Below, in pieces: positions 1 through 8,280 of a DNA stretch of 64,000 nucleotides (positions are counted from its first letter, which is position 1; every line of letters starts with the position of its first letter). The position numbers and the translations under genes are program-made. The notes beneath the pieces were generated by a model. It was not told where the DNA came from, did not search any database, and worked only from the letters and a program-made list of their open reading frames with translations. The stretch comes from an uncultured Blautia sp. (GTDB lineage: Bacteria; Bacillota; Clostridia; Lachnospirales; Lachnospiraceae): positions 99,587-163,586 of the forward strand of contig CAKRMK010000002.1 in NCBI GenBank assembly GCA_934364795.1, given 5' to 3'.

Positions 1-1
1 C

Positions 2-295
2 AGGGAACTTTTTATGGGATTTCTGGCAAAGGACTCTCTGATCGGAATTCTTTTTTCCGGAAGCCGCAGCAAATGCCTGGTACAAAAAATTGAACAGGCA
101 TTAAAGGAACTGGTTTTCGGTGCTTATCCCCACTATCAGGATGATCCGGATATTAATATCATGCTCACCTACATTCTTTATGGATGCTACTATGCCTTTT
201 ATGAAAACCGGAAATATGGGGATGTACCGGTGCTTTCCACCATCACAGCCCTTACCGGTGAAACCGCTTCTGCAACACTTCATAAAAAACTGTAA
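2..295 (+). CDS. C-terminal part of a possible TetR-type regulator (5'-truncated)
   Basis: The frame is open from the left edge, so the start lies outside the window; an internal ATG at 14 has no ribosome site and is not taken as the start. The 98 visible residues are helical, with a Phe/Tyr-rich stretch (residues with YILYGCYYAFYENRK) of the kind seen in the ligand-binding C-terminal half of TetR-family regulators. No helix-turn-helix is visible because that part would be upstream. It ends 54 bp before recQ on the same strand, with no clear terminator between, so co-transcription is possible. Family assignment is a guess from overall character; target genes cannot be inferred. Confidence 0.4.
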   Translation, partial: RELFMGFLAKDSLIGILFSGSRSKCLVQKIEQALKELVFGAYPHYQDDPDINIMLTYILYGCYYAFYENRKYGDVPVLSTITALTGETASATLHKKL

Positions 296-349
296 AAAAT
301 TTCCAGATACACTCCAACAGTCTCACTTACAATATCATGGAGGAATACT

Positions 350-2236
350 ATGCCATCATCCAAATTTATTACAATTACAGAGTATAATGCTGCTTCCAGT
401 CAGGCAACTCCTCTGCAGATTTTAAAAACCTATTTTGGTTACAGTTCTTTCAGAGAGGGGCAGGAAGAACTCATAAACACCATTTTATCCGGCCGGGATG
501 CCCTTGCAATCATGCCTACCGGTGCCGGGAAATCCCTTTGTTATCAGGTTCCTGCCTTACTTCTTCCTGGCATTACACTGGTAATTTCCCCGCTTATTTC
601 CCTGATGCAGGATCAGGTAAAATCACTAAATGAAGCCGGAATCCATGCTGCATATATTAATTCTTCTCTTACAGAAGGACAGATCAATAAAGCCCTTTCC
701 TTTGCCGCAAAAGGTGTCTATAAGATCATTTACGTGGCTCCGGAGCGGCTGGAAACAGCTTCTTTTCTTGCTTTTGCTCTACATACACCTATTTCTATGG
801 TCACAGTAGATGAGGCGCATTGTATCTCCCAGTGGGGACAGGATTTTCGTCCAAGCTACCTGAAAATCATAAATTTTGTGGAACAATTGCCTGGCAATCC
901 TGTTCTTAGTGCCTTCACTGCCACAGCCACCGAAGTTGTAAAAAACGACATTGCACGAATCCTGAAACTAAAAAATCCCAATATTATTATCACCGGTTTT
1001 GACCGTAAAAATCTCTACTATCAGGTAGAACATCTTACAGGAAAACAGAAGGATACTTTCATTCTAAATTACATAGAAAACCATCCAAATGAAAGCGGAA
1101 TCATCTACTGTGCAACCAGAAAAAATGTAGACACCTTATATGAAAAACTGTTAAAGCAGGGCATTTCTGTCACACGTTATCATGCAGGAATGAACACAGA
1201 TGTCAGAAAGAAAAGCCAGGATGATTTTATCTACGACAGAGTCCAGATTGTAATTGCCACCAATGCCTTTGGCATGGGAATTGACAAGTCTAACGTACGT
1301 TTTGTGATCCATTACAACATGCCCCAGAGTATGGAAAATTACTACCAGGAAGCAGGTCGTGCAGGACGGGATGGAGAACCGGCATCCTGCATTCTTCTGT
1401 TTTCTACGCAGGATGTTATGATCAGCAAAATGCTCCTTGGAAGCAAAGATTTTGAGGGAATGAATCTTGCAGAAATGGAGCAGGTACGCCATCAGGATGC
1501 ACGGCGGCTTCAGCTTATGGAAGGCTATTGCATGACTACATCCTGCCTTCGGAATTATATTCTGGAATACTTTGGTGAAAGCACAGAGCATCCCTGTGAC
1601 AATTGCGGAAACTGCCATCAGGAATTTACAGAAATGGATATGACCCAGGATGCCAAATGGGTGATCGGATGCATTAGCGAAATGCATGGAAGATACGGAC
1701 AGGCACTTGTAATTGGTACTCTTCTTGGCTCCAAGAAAGCCAGACTTAGAGAAATAGGCGCCACCTCCTATAATTGTTATGGTATGCTGAAAAACCGCAC
1801 AGAAAGCGATTTACGTCTCCTGATCAGCCAGATGGTACAAATGGATTATATAGTACAGACAGAGGGGGAATACAGTGTTCTGAAAGTAGGAAATATTGAA
1901 GAATTACAAAGAAAAAATGCACAGATTATGGTTAAGAAATTTAAAGAAAAAGAAAAAATTTCAGCTGCTAAAAACCGTAAAAATCCATATGCCAACACTT
2001 ATTTACCTGCTCTTTTTGAGGCTCTACGCCAGCTCAGACTGCAGATTGCAAAAGAAGAATCTGTGCCTCCATACATCGTTTTTGCAGACAAAACCCTCAT
2101 TGATATGTGCGAAAAGCTGCCACAAAATGAAGAAGAAATGCTGGATGTTTCCGGTGTTGGACAAAACAAATTAAAGAAATATGGACAACGTTTTTTACAG
2201 GAAATTGCTTCATTTCTTGCTGTGAATAAGCAGTAA
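350..2236 (+). CDS. recQ: ATP-dependent DNA helicase RecQ
   Basis: A 3'-5' DNA helicase for recombination and replication-fork repair. The 628-residue protein has Walker A MPTGAGKS at about 55-62, the DEAH box at 154-157 followed by CISQWGQDFRPSY, and the helicase C-terminal signature ATNAFGMGIDKSNVRFVIH with QEAGRAGRDG. A zinc-binding cluster follows (SCLRNYILEYFG then CDNCGNC), then the RQC winged helix, and an HRDC-like helical end near 550-625 (VSGVGQNKLKKYG). Length and domain order match full-size bacterial RecQ. The start is preceded by a GGAGG at 339-343. It converges on pflA across a long hairpin. Confidence 0.96.
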   Translation: MPSSKFITITEYNAASSQATPLQILKTYFGYSSFREGQEELINTILSGRDALAIMPTGAGKSLCYQVPALLLPGITLVISPLISLMQDQVKSLNEAGIHAAYINSSLTEGQINKALSFAAKGVYKIIYVAPERLETASFLAFALHTPISMVTVDEAHCISQWGQDFRPSYLKIINFVEQLPGNPVLSAFTATATEVVKNDIARILKLKNPNIIITGFDRKNLYYQVEHLTGKQKDTFILNYIENHPNESGIIYCATRKNVDTLYEKLLKQGISVTRYHAGMNTDVRKKSQDDFIYDRVQIVIATNAFGMGIDKSNVRFVIHYNMPQSMENYYQEAGRAGRDGEPASCILLFSTQDVMISKMLLGSKDFEGMNLAEMEQVRHQDARRLQLMEGYCMTTSCLRNYILEYFGESTEHPCDNCGNCHQEFTEMDMTQDAKWVIGCISEMHGRYGQALVIGTLLGSKKARLREIGATSYNCYGMLKNRTESDLRLLISQMVQMDYIVQTEGEYSVLKVGNIEELQRKNAQIMVKKFKEKEKISAAKNRKNPYANTYLPALFEALRQLRLQIAKEESVPPYIVFADKTLIDMCEKLPQNEEEMLDVSGVGQNKLKKYGQRFLQEIASFLAVNKQ

Positions 2237-2395
2237 CTCCTATATAACAAATCAGTCCAAAAGGAACCCTGCTATACAGAATTTTCTAACTGCAGCGGGC
2301 CATCTTGGGTGACATCTGTCATTTCATCAAAAGACAATTCTGCCCAACAGTTTTTTATCAATCACTATTTTTTCTTTTACAAATAAGCAGCAAAA

Positions 2396-2444
2396 GGGGC
2401 ATGCTGCAAAGTTGTTTTTTCAAACATCTTTTGCAACACGCCCC
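2396..2444. terminator. Bidirectional hairpin between recQ and pflA
   Basis: Arms GGGGCATGCTGCAAA and TTTTGCAACACGCCCC form a long stem around a T-rich loop. On the minus strand it is followed by TTTTG, so it would best terminate pflA; recQ reads into it from the other side. Its CAAACA/TTTGAAAAAA core resembles the tail of the long-inverted-repeat element family found elsewhere in this window. Confidence 0.6.
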
Positions 2445-2456
2445 AAAACATCTTTC

Positions 2457-3185
2457 TCAAATAGCCCCAAGTATCTTCCGGGCATTGTCAACCCGTTCTT
2501 TTGTCGGCGGCTTTACTCCCTCAAGAGGATAGGGAATTCCAAGTTTTTCCCATTTAAAAGTGCCAAGTGTATGATAAGGAAGCACTTCCACACGCTCCAC
2601 ATTTTTCAGGGTATGGATAAAATCTGCAAGTTGATGCAGATATTCATCCTTATCACTGCCGCCCGGAACCAGTACATGGCGGATCCACACAGGTTTTCCC
2701 ATATCTGAAAGCTCCCTTGCCATAGCAAGAATGTTCTGGTTGGTCTGACCGGTAAGCTTTATATGCTCCTGCTCATTGATCTGTTTGATATCAAGAAGCA
2801 AAAGATCTGTATATTTCATCAGCTCCAGCCATTTAGAATGCCAGGGTTCTTTCGTCGTATAAGGGTTTCCACTGGTATCCAAAGTGGTATGAACCCCTGC
2901 TTCTTTTGCCTTTTTAAATAACTCTGTGAGAAAATCCATCTGTAAAAGTGGCTCTCCGCCACTTACTGTAATGCCGCCTTTTTCTCCCCAGTAAGTCTTA
3001 AAACGAAGGGCTGTTTTTAACAGCTGATCTGTAGTGTATTCTTTTCCGTCTGTCATATTCCAGGTATCCGGATTGTGACAAAACTGGCAACGCATGGCAC
3101 AGCCTGAAAGAAAAATTACATATCTTACTCCGGGTCCGTCTACAGAACCGAAGCTTTCCAGAGAATGAACATAGCCTTTTAACAT
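2457..3185 (-). CDS. pflA: Pyruvate formate-lyase activating enzyme
   Basis: A radical-SAM enzyme that abstracts hydrogen from the glycine of pyruvate formate-lyase, converting it to the active radical form; needs a reduced [4Fe-4S] cluster and S-adenosylmethionine. The 242-residue protein has the N-terminal hallmark SFGSVDGPGVR, the CX3CX2C cluster motif GCAMRCQFC at about 28-36, and the SAM-contacting GGEPLLQ. Length is typical of PflA, with no extra ferredoxin insert. It lies 48 bp downstream of pflB and has no promoter of its own visible, so it should be made from the Rex-controlled pfl promoter. Confidence 0.96.
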   Translation of the reverse strand: MLKGYVHSLESFGSVDGPGVRYVIFLSGCAMRCQFCHNPDTWNMTDGKEYTTDQLLKTALRFKTYWGEKGGITVSGGEPLLQMDFLTELFKKAKEAGVHTTLDTSGNPYTTKEPWHSKWLELMKYTDLLLLDIKQINEQEHIKLTGQTNQNILAMARELSDMGKPVWIRHVLVPGGSDKDEYLHQLADFIHTLKNVERVEVLPYHTLGTFKWEKLGIPYPLEGVKPPTKERVDNARKILGAI

Positions 3186-3233
3186 GTCTGCTTCCTTTAC
3201 TTATTTGTCACATGTCTATATTCTGCAAATTTT

Positions 3234-5489
3234 TTACATAGTTTCGTGACAGGTTCTTGCGATAACATCAAGCTGCTGCTCTCTTGTCAGGTCGATGAAT
3301 TTAACTGCATAACCGGAAACACGGATTGTGAAGTTTGCATACTCTTCTTTTTCCGGATGCTCCATAGCATCGATCAATTTTTCTTTGCCAAATACGTTTA
3401 CGTTCAGGTGATGTGCACCCTGATCGAAATAACCGTCAAGTACATGAACCAGGTTATCTGTACGCTCTTCATTTGTATGTCCAAGTGCGTCCGGATTAAT
3501 GGTCTGTGTATTGGAAATTCCGTCCAGCGCATCCTCATAGTCAAGCTTTGCGACAGAATTCAGGGAAGCAAGAAGTCCGTTCTGCTCTGCTCCGTAAGAT
3601 GGGTTTGCACCAGGTGCCAGAGGCTCGCCAGCCTTTCTTCCATCCGGAAGTGCTCCTGTAGCTTTACCATAAACAACGTTGGATGTAATAGTAAGAATGG
3701 AGGTGGTTGGCTTGGAATCACGGTAGGTATGAATGTGTTTCAGTTTATCCATAAATGTGGAAAGCAGGTTTCTTGCGATCTCATCTGCTCTGTCATCATC
3801 ATTACCATAACGTGGGAAATCACCTTCAACCTGGAAGTCTGTGGTAATTCCATCCTCATCACGGATAGCTTTTACTTTTGCATATTTAATAGCGGACAGA
3901 GAGTCAACTACATGTGAAAATCCTGCGATACCAGTTGCAAAAGAACGGTCAACTTTCGTGTCGATCAGAGCCATCTCAGCTGCCTCATAGTAATATTTAT
4001 CATGCATGTAGTGGATCATATTCAGAGTTCCTACATACAGATGAGCCAGCCAGTCCATCATCTGGTCATATTTCTGAATAACTTCATCGTAATCAAGATA
4101 CTCCGAAGTAATCGGCTTGTACTCTGGTCCTACCTGTGTTTTTAACTTCTCATCAACACCACCGTTGATTGCATAAAGAAGGCATTTTGCAAGGTTTGCA
4201 CGAGCTCCAAAGAACTGCATTTCCTTACCTGTTTCTGTTGCAGATACACAGCAGCAGATAGAATAGTCATCGCCCCAAACCGGACGCATAACATCATCAT
4301 TCTCATACTGGATAGAACTTGTTGTTACAGAAATATTAGCAGCATATTTCTTGAAGTTCTCCGGCAGTTTGGAAGAATAAAGTACGGTAAGGTTTGGCTC
4401 CGGAGCCGGTCCCATATCCTCAAGAGTATGAAGGAAACGGTAGTCATTCTTTGTTACCATATGACGTCCGTCCACTCCAATACCTGCAACCTCAAGAGTT
4501 GCCCATACCGGGTCACCGGAGAACAGCTGGTTGTAGGACTCGATTCTTGCAAATTTAACCATACGGAATTTCATTACCATGTGGTCAACAAGCTCCTGTG
4601 CCTCTTTCTCTGTGATCACGCCGTTCTTTAAGTCTCTTTCAATATAGATATCAAGGAATGTGGAAATACGTCCAACACTCATTGCAGCACCATTCTGTGT
4701 CTTGATTGCTGCAAGATATCCAAAGTACAGCCACTGGAATGCCTCATGTGCATTTTTTGCCGGCTGTGAAATATCATAACCATAGATCTTCGCCATTTCT
4801 TTCATTCCCTTAAGGGCACGGATCTGATCTGCGATTTCCTCACGAAGCTGGAAATCATAACGTCTCATTCCCTGGCGGTCACTTGCTGCGAAGTCTTTCT
4901 CTTTTCCTTCGATCAGAGCATCGATACCGTACAGAGCCACACGTCTGTAGTCACCTACAATACGTCCACGGCCGTAAGTATCCGGAAGTCCGGTAAGAAT
5001 ATGGCTGTGACGGGCTTTTTTCATTTCTGGTGTGTAAATGTCAAATACACCCTGGTTATGTGTTTTGAACTCATATTTTGTAAACATGTCATGGATCTGC
5101 GGATCTACTTTATAGCCGTACATTTCGCATGCCTGCTCTGCCATTTTGATTCCGCCGTATGGCATAAATGCACGCTTCAGAGGCTTGTCTGTCTGAAGTC
5201 CTACAACCTTCTCAAGGTCTTTGAGATCTTCATCAATATATCCTGGTCCATATGCAGTAAGACCTGTAACAACTTTTGTTTCCATATCAAGCACACCGTT
5301 GTTGGCACGCTCTTTTTTCTGCAGTTCCTGCAGCTTGCCCCACAGTTTGTCTGTTGCCTCTGTTGGGTCTTCCAGGAAGGAATCGTCTCCGTCATAAGGG
5401 GTATAATTGTGACGGATAAAATCTCGAACATTGATCTGTTCTTTCCAACGATTACCACTGAAGCCTTCCCACTGTGCAAAATCTTTCAT
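3234..5489 (-). CDS. pflB: Formate C-acetyltransferase (pyruvate formate-lyase)
   Basis: Cytosolic glycyl-radical enzyme that splits pyruvate with CoA into acetyl-CoA and formate, the main anaerobic pyruvate route in fermenters. The 751-residue length is standard. Active-site cysteines are in [12 protein letters not shown] at 412-414 (the family normally has a CC pair; a third Cys sits beside it), and the radical glycine is G726 in IRVSGYAV near the C-terminus. The start has an AGAGGTACAAGA ribosome site. Upstream is a strong promoter overlapped by a Rex operator, implying repression at high NAD+/NADH. Cognate activase pflA follows directly. This copy is a true PFL rather than a dehydratase because it has the adjacent cysteines instead of a CVE motif. 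Confidence 0.97.
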   Translation of the reverse strand: MKDFAQWEGFSGNRWKEQINVRDFIRHNYTPYDGDDSFLEDPTEATDKLWGKLQELQKKERANNGVLDMETKVVTGLTAYGPGYIDEDLKDLEKVVGLQTDKPLKRAFMPYGGIKMAEQACEMYGYKVDPQIHDMFTKYEFKTHNQGVFDIYTPEMKKARHSHILTGLPDTYGRGRIVGDYRRVALYGIDALIEGKEKDFAASDRQGMRRYDFQLREEIADQIRALKGMKEMAKIYGYDISQPAKNAHEAFQWLYFGYLAAIKTQNGAAMSVGRISTFLDIYIERDLKNGVITEKEAQELVDHMVMKFRMVKFARIESYNQLFSGDPVWATLEVAGIGVDGRHMVTKNDYRFLHTLEDMGPAPEPNLTVLYSSKLPENFKKYAANISVTTSSIQYENDDVMRPVWGDDYSICCCVSATETGKEMQFFGARANLAKCLLYAINGGVDEKLKTQVGPEYKPITSEYLDYDEVIQKYDQMMDWLAHLYVGTLNMIHYMHDKYYYEAAEMALIDTKVDRSFATGIAGFSHVVDSLSAIKYAKVKAIRDEDGITTDFQVEGDFPRYGNDDDRADEIARNLLSTFMDKLKHIHTYRDSKPTTSILTITSNVVYGKATGALPDGRKAGEPLAPGANPSYGAEQNGLLASLNSVAKLDYEDALDGISNTQTINPDALGHTNEERTDNLVHVLDGYFDQGAHHLNVNVFGKEKLIDAMEHPEKEEYANFTIRVSGYAVKFIDLTREQQLDVIARTCHETM

Positions 5490-5539
5490 TCTTGTACCTC
5501 TTTCTTTTTATTTTGTATTTCTCCGCGTATATTGAAGAA

Positions 5540-5557
5540 TTGTTATTGGTTTAACAA
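5540..5557. promoter_or_regulatory. Rex operator over the pfl start site
   Basis: TTGTTATTGGTTTAACAA differs at one position from the Rex consensus TTGTTAANNNNTTAACAA, and the inverted repeat extends two bases further on each side (5538-5559). It begins immediately downstream of the -10 box, so bound Rex would cover the transcription start. Rex is the NAD(H)-sensing repressor of fermentation genes in Firmicutes; the rex gene itself is not in this window. Confidence 0.85.
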
Positions 5558-5561
5558 TTGT

Positions 5562-5590
5562 AGTATACGGGATTGTTTTTTCGCCGTCAA
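5562..5590 (-). promoter_or_regulatory. Promoter of pflBA
   Basis: On the minus strand, -35 TTGACG (5585-5590), a 17-bp spacer and -10 TATACT (5562-5567) lie 73 bp upstream of the pflB start codon. Spacing is ideal and both boxes are near consensus, so the basal promoter should be strong. Confidence 0.85.
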
Positions 5591-5827
5591 TCGGTTTGAC
5601 GTATGCTTTTAATAAAATACAATCTGTCTGGAAACAAATGGAAATTGCAGGACATAAGTCCTGTATTTTGTAGGTTTTCAAATTTTATGCCGTACGTTTT
5701 TTCAGTGGTATTCATTTTATATTTGATAATTTTTCTCATCTCTTTCTGATAATTTTTTTCATTTTACTTAAAGTGCCAAAAACAGCTCTGTTTATTGAAT
5801 TATTATTATTTGAGACAAATGTCCTTT
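5591..5827. other. Intergenic stretch upstream of the pfl promoter
   Basis: AT-rich sequence between the pfl promoter and the end of the metal-ATPase operon. It holds a small perfect hairpin (AGGACATAAGTCCT near 5650-5663). No open reading frame with a ribosome site and no further operator was recognised. Confidence 0.5.
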
Positions 5828-6052
5828 TTATACACAATATGCCAGAAACATATTCCGGCAAAAATTCCTGTCAGAATATATTTCAGGCATATCCTTTATT
5901 GCTTTTTTAACAACTGCAATTATGGCACCAATTACACTTATAACACCGTAAATTTTCCGGGATTCCGGATCTTCTTTCTCCTGTGTCAGGTAATAAATTC
6001 CTGCACAGACAATCAAAAGTCCTACGATAAGTCCAATTATTTTAACAGTCAT
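5828..6052 (-). CDS. Small two-helix membrane protein behind the metal ATPase
   Basis: A 74-residue protein whose ATG overlaps the ATPase stop codon by one base (TAATG), so translation is almost certainly coupled; an earlier in-frame ATG at 6067 is inside the ATPase gene and less likely. Residues about 3-22 (VKIIGLIVGLLIVCAGIYYL) and 34-52 are predicted membrane helices separated by a charged loop EKEDPESRK. The tail contains two cysteines (NFCRNMFLAYC). I do not recognise the family. Coupling to the ATPase suggests an accessory role in metal export, which is inference only. Confidence 0.7.
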   Translation of the reverse strand: MTVKIIGLIVGLLIVCAGIYYLTQEKEDPESRKIYGVISVIGAIIAVVKKAIKDMPEIYSDRNFCRNMFLAYCV

Positions 6053-7941
6053 TATTTTTTCTTCCATTTCAATAAAAATGCTGAATTTGTTATTACAAGT
6101 ACGGAACCTGCGTTATGCACCAGTGCACCTACAATAGGATTCAGGATTCCGGTAATTGCCAACACAATGGCAATGAAATTTAACGTCATGGAAAAGGTCA
6201 TATTCAACTTGATTGTGGTCATCATACGCTTGGAAAGGGCTATAAGGTGAGGCAGTTCTTTGACTTCATCATCCACAAGAGCAATATCTGCAGCATCCAC
6301 TGCAATATCACTTCCAACGCCACCCATGGCAATTCCTACTTCTGCACGTTTCAGTGCCGGGGCATCATTGATTCCGTCTCCAATCATACAGACCATTTTA
6401 TTTTCCTGCTGGTATCCATCAATATATTTCAGCTTATCTTCCGGCAGACAGTTTGCACGTACTTCCCAGATATGAAGCTGGGATGCAATTGTTTTGGCAG
6501 CATTTTCATGGTCGCCTGTCAGAAGAACCGACTGGACTCCCAGACTGGAAAGGGAATCAATCATTCCTGCGCTTTCTTCCCGTAAGGTATCAGAAAGAGC
6601 TATAAATCCGGCATATTCATTATTAATTGCCACATAAGTAACGGTACAGCCAAGGTTTATATACTTATCGGCTAAATCAACGTCTTTCATTCCAGTGTCA
6701 GATGTAATTTCCGCACCATATTCCTGGAGAAGTTCCGTATTTCCTGCCAGAATTTTCTTTTCATCTACTACTGCACACACACCACGACCGGGAATCATCC
6801 GGAAATCTTCCACACCTGAAAGTGTGGCTCCTTCTTTTTTGCAACAGCTTACAATTGCCTTTCCAAGGGGATGTTCGGAAAGCTGTTCCGCAGATGCTGT
6901 CAGTCTGTAAATGTCATTATTGTTATAATTTTTGTTATTACTGATGGCTGCAACTACTTTTAGTGTGCCGTATGTTAAAGTTCCTGTTTTATCAAAGGCG
7001 AGCACTTTTACCTTTGAAAGACGTTCCAGGGCATCACCCTCTCGCACAAGAAAACCGTGTTTGGTAGCATTTCCAATTGCTGCCATGATAGCAGTAGGAG
7101 TGGCAAGCACAAGAGCACAGGGACAAAATACAACCAGAATAGTTACGGCGCGGATGATCTCACCGGAAATCAGCCAGGTAAGTGCAGCCGCACTTAAAGC
7201 GATTACTACGATCCAGGTAGCCCAGCTGTCTGCGATTCCTACAATCTTTGCTTTACCTGCATCCGCGGACTGAACCAGTTTTATCATTCTCTGAATAGAA
7301 CTGTCCGCCCCTACTTTGGAAGCTTCCATCTCAAAAGCACCAAACTGGTTTACCGTACCACTGGAGACTTCATCTCCAACTGTTTTATCAACAGGAAGGG
7401 ATTCTCCTGTCATAACAGCCTGATTCACGGATGTCTGTCCTGAAATGATAACGCCGTCTACCGGCACCCCTTCTCCAGGAAGCACTCTAAGGATATCTCC
7501 TACCTGCACTTTTTCTGCTGGAATTACAGTTTCTTTTCCATCTTTTATCACCCTTGCTGTCTGTGGGGTAAGATGGACCAGCTTTTCAATTCCAGCTCTT
7601 GCCCGGGCTACTGTCAACTCTTCCAGAAGTCCGCCAAGCTGCATGATAAATGCCACTTCTCCTGCTGCAAAGTCCTCTCCAATGCAGACAGATGCAATCA
7701 GCGCCAGAGACACCAGCACATCCGCCTTAATATCAAATTCCGTTACCAGTCCAATAACAGCTTCCAAAATGATCGGAATGCCGCATAAAATAATGGCCAC
7801 CCATGCCATGTCAAAGGAAAATGGCGAAATTCCCGCTAAACTGCAGATAATGGCAATCCCAGCTATTACAAGAAAGGTAATATCTTTTTTGGTTCCGCCT
7901 AATTCCAGTAACTCTTCCAACTTTCCAATTAGATTTTTCAT
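6052..7941 (-). CDS. Heavy-metal translocating P1B-type ATPase
   Basis: A membrane pump exporting a soft or transition metal using ATP. The 629-residue protein has no N-terminal metal-binding domain. It carries TGES at 178-181, the CPC ion motif at 273-275 in FCPCALVLATPTA, the phosphorylated D317 in DKTGTLT, the SEHPLGKA nucleotide-binding HP motif and the hinge GDGINDAPAL. The last membrane helix has ALVHNAGSVLVITNS rather than the CopA or ZntA motifs; this HN(A)xS form is closer to that of CtpC-like Mn/Zn pumps, so the substrate is not certain. Two CsoR-type operators cover its promoter, which would argue for copper(I). It heads an operon with a small membrane protein. Confidence 0.9.
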   Translation of the reverse strand: MKNLIGKLEELLELGGTKKDITFLVIAGIAIICSLAGISPFSFDMAWVAIILCGIPIILEAVIGLVTEFDIKADVLVSLALIASVCIGEDFAAGEVAFIMQLGGLLEELTVARARAGIEKLVHLTPQTARVIKDGKETVIPAEKVQVGDILRVLPGEGVPVDGVIISGQTSVNQAVMTGESLPVDKTVGDEVSSGTVNQFGAFEMEASKVGADSSIQRMIKLVQSADAGKAKIVGIADSWATWIVVIALSAAALTWLISGEIIRAVTILVVFCPCALVLATPTAIMAAIGNATKHGFLVREGDALERLSKVKVLAFDKTGTLTYGTLKVVAAISNNKNYNNNDIYRLTASAEQLSEHPLGKAIVSCCKKEGATLSGVEDFRMIPGRGVCAVVDEKKILAGNTELLQEYGAEITSDTGMKDVDLADKYINLGCTVTYVAINNEYAGFIALSDTLREESAGMIDSLSSLGVQSVLLTGDHENAAKTIASQLHIWEVRANCLPEDKLKYIDGYQQENKMVCMIGDGINDAPALKRAEVGIAMGGVGSDIAVDAADIALVDDEVKELPHLIALSKRMMTTIKLNMTFSMTLNFIAIVLAITGILNPIVGALVHNAGSVLVITNSAFLLKWKKK

Positions 7942-7957
7942 CGTATCCCTCTTTTCT

Positions 7958-7998
7958 ATACCATATGGGGTATGGGTTTATTATACTTATAGGGGTAT
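7958..7998. promoter_or_regulatory. Tandem CsoR-type operators
   Basis: Two 16-bp sites, ATACCATATGGGGTAT (7958-7973) and ATACTTATAGGGGTAT (7983-7998), lie 25 bp apart centre to centre. Both resemble the known Bacillus CsoR operator form (ATACCC, short centre, GGGGTAT). The upstream site sits in the promoter spacer and on the -10 box; the other covers the start-site region. The csoR gene lies about 3 kb away at 10633-10908. Confidence 0.75.
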
Positions 7999-8008
7999 AT
8001 GTTGTCAA
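7980..8008 (-). promoter_or_regulatory. Consensus promoter of the metal ATPase operon
   Basis: On the minus strand, -35 TTGACA (8003-8008), exactly 17 bp, and -10 TATAAT (7980-7985) match the sigma-A consensus perfectly. A promoter this strong before an efflux pump implies tight repression, which the overlapping operators can provide. Confidence 0.9.
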
Positions 8009-8089
8009 TTATGGAAATTGAGAATATTTTTCATTTTCTTATATTTTTAAATCTTGCTGGAATTTTTTTTCAAACTCCTGTCGCACAAG

Positions 8090-8223
8090 AAAGAATCCAG
8101 CTTGCAGGATTCTCCGCCTACGGCGGGTCGCCTCGAGCGACATTTACCTTTCCGCCGTAGTGCGATCCTGCCCGGTAGGGCTTTTTTATGCAATAGGGGA
8201 TTCCAACGTAATTTCCTATTGCA
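8090..8223. repeat. Intergenic repeat family 1, copy A
   Basis: A GC-rich intergenic repeat containing GCAGGATTCT, TACCTTTCCGCCGTAGTGC and CCTGCCCGGTAGGGCTTTTT, followed by a hairpin TGCAATAGG (8189-8197) / CCTATTGCA (8215-8223). Related copies lie at about 24033-24069, 36822-36917 and 56650-56708. The hairpin is conserved in the 56.6-kb copy with compensatory changes, which suggests a structured RNA. It lies between ppk1 and the ATPase promoter. Confidence 0.7.
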
Positions 8224-8257
8224 AAAAAAATCACGGCTCCCCACCGTGATTTTTTTG
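8223..8257. terminator. Terminator after ppk1
   Basis: Stem ATCACGG/CCGTGAT flanked by an A-run on one side and a T-run on the other, giving a bidirectional intrinsic terminator. It lies just past the ppk1 stop codon on the minus strand. Confidence 0.85.
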
Positions 8258-8280
8258 CATTTCTCTGCTGTATTGACTTT

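Noticed and set aside
3246..3917. Long plus-strand open frames opposite pflB and other minus-strand genes
   Set aside because: They are antisense shadows with Cys/Ser/Phe-rich improbable composition and no ribosome sites.
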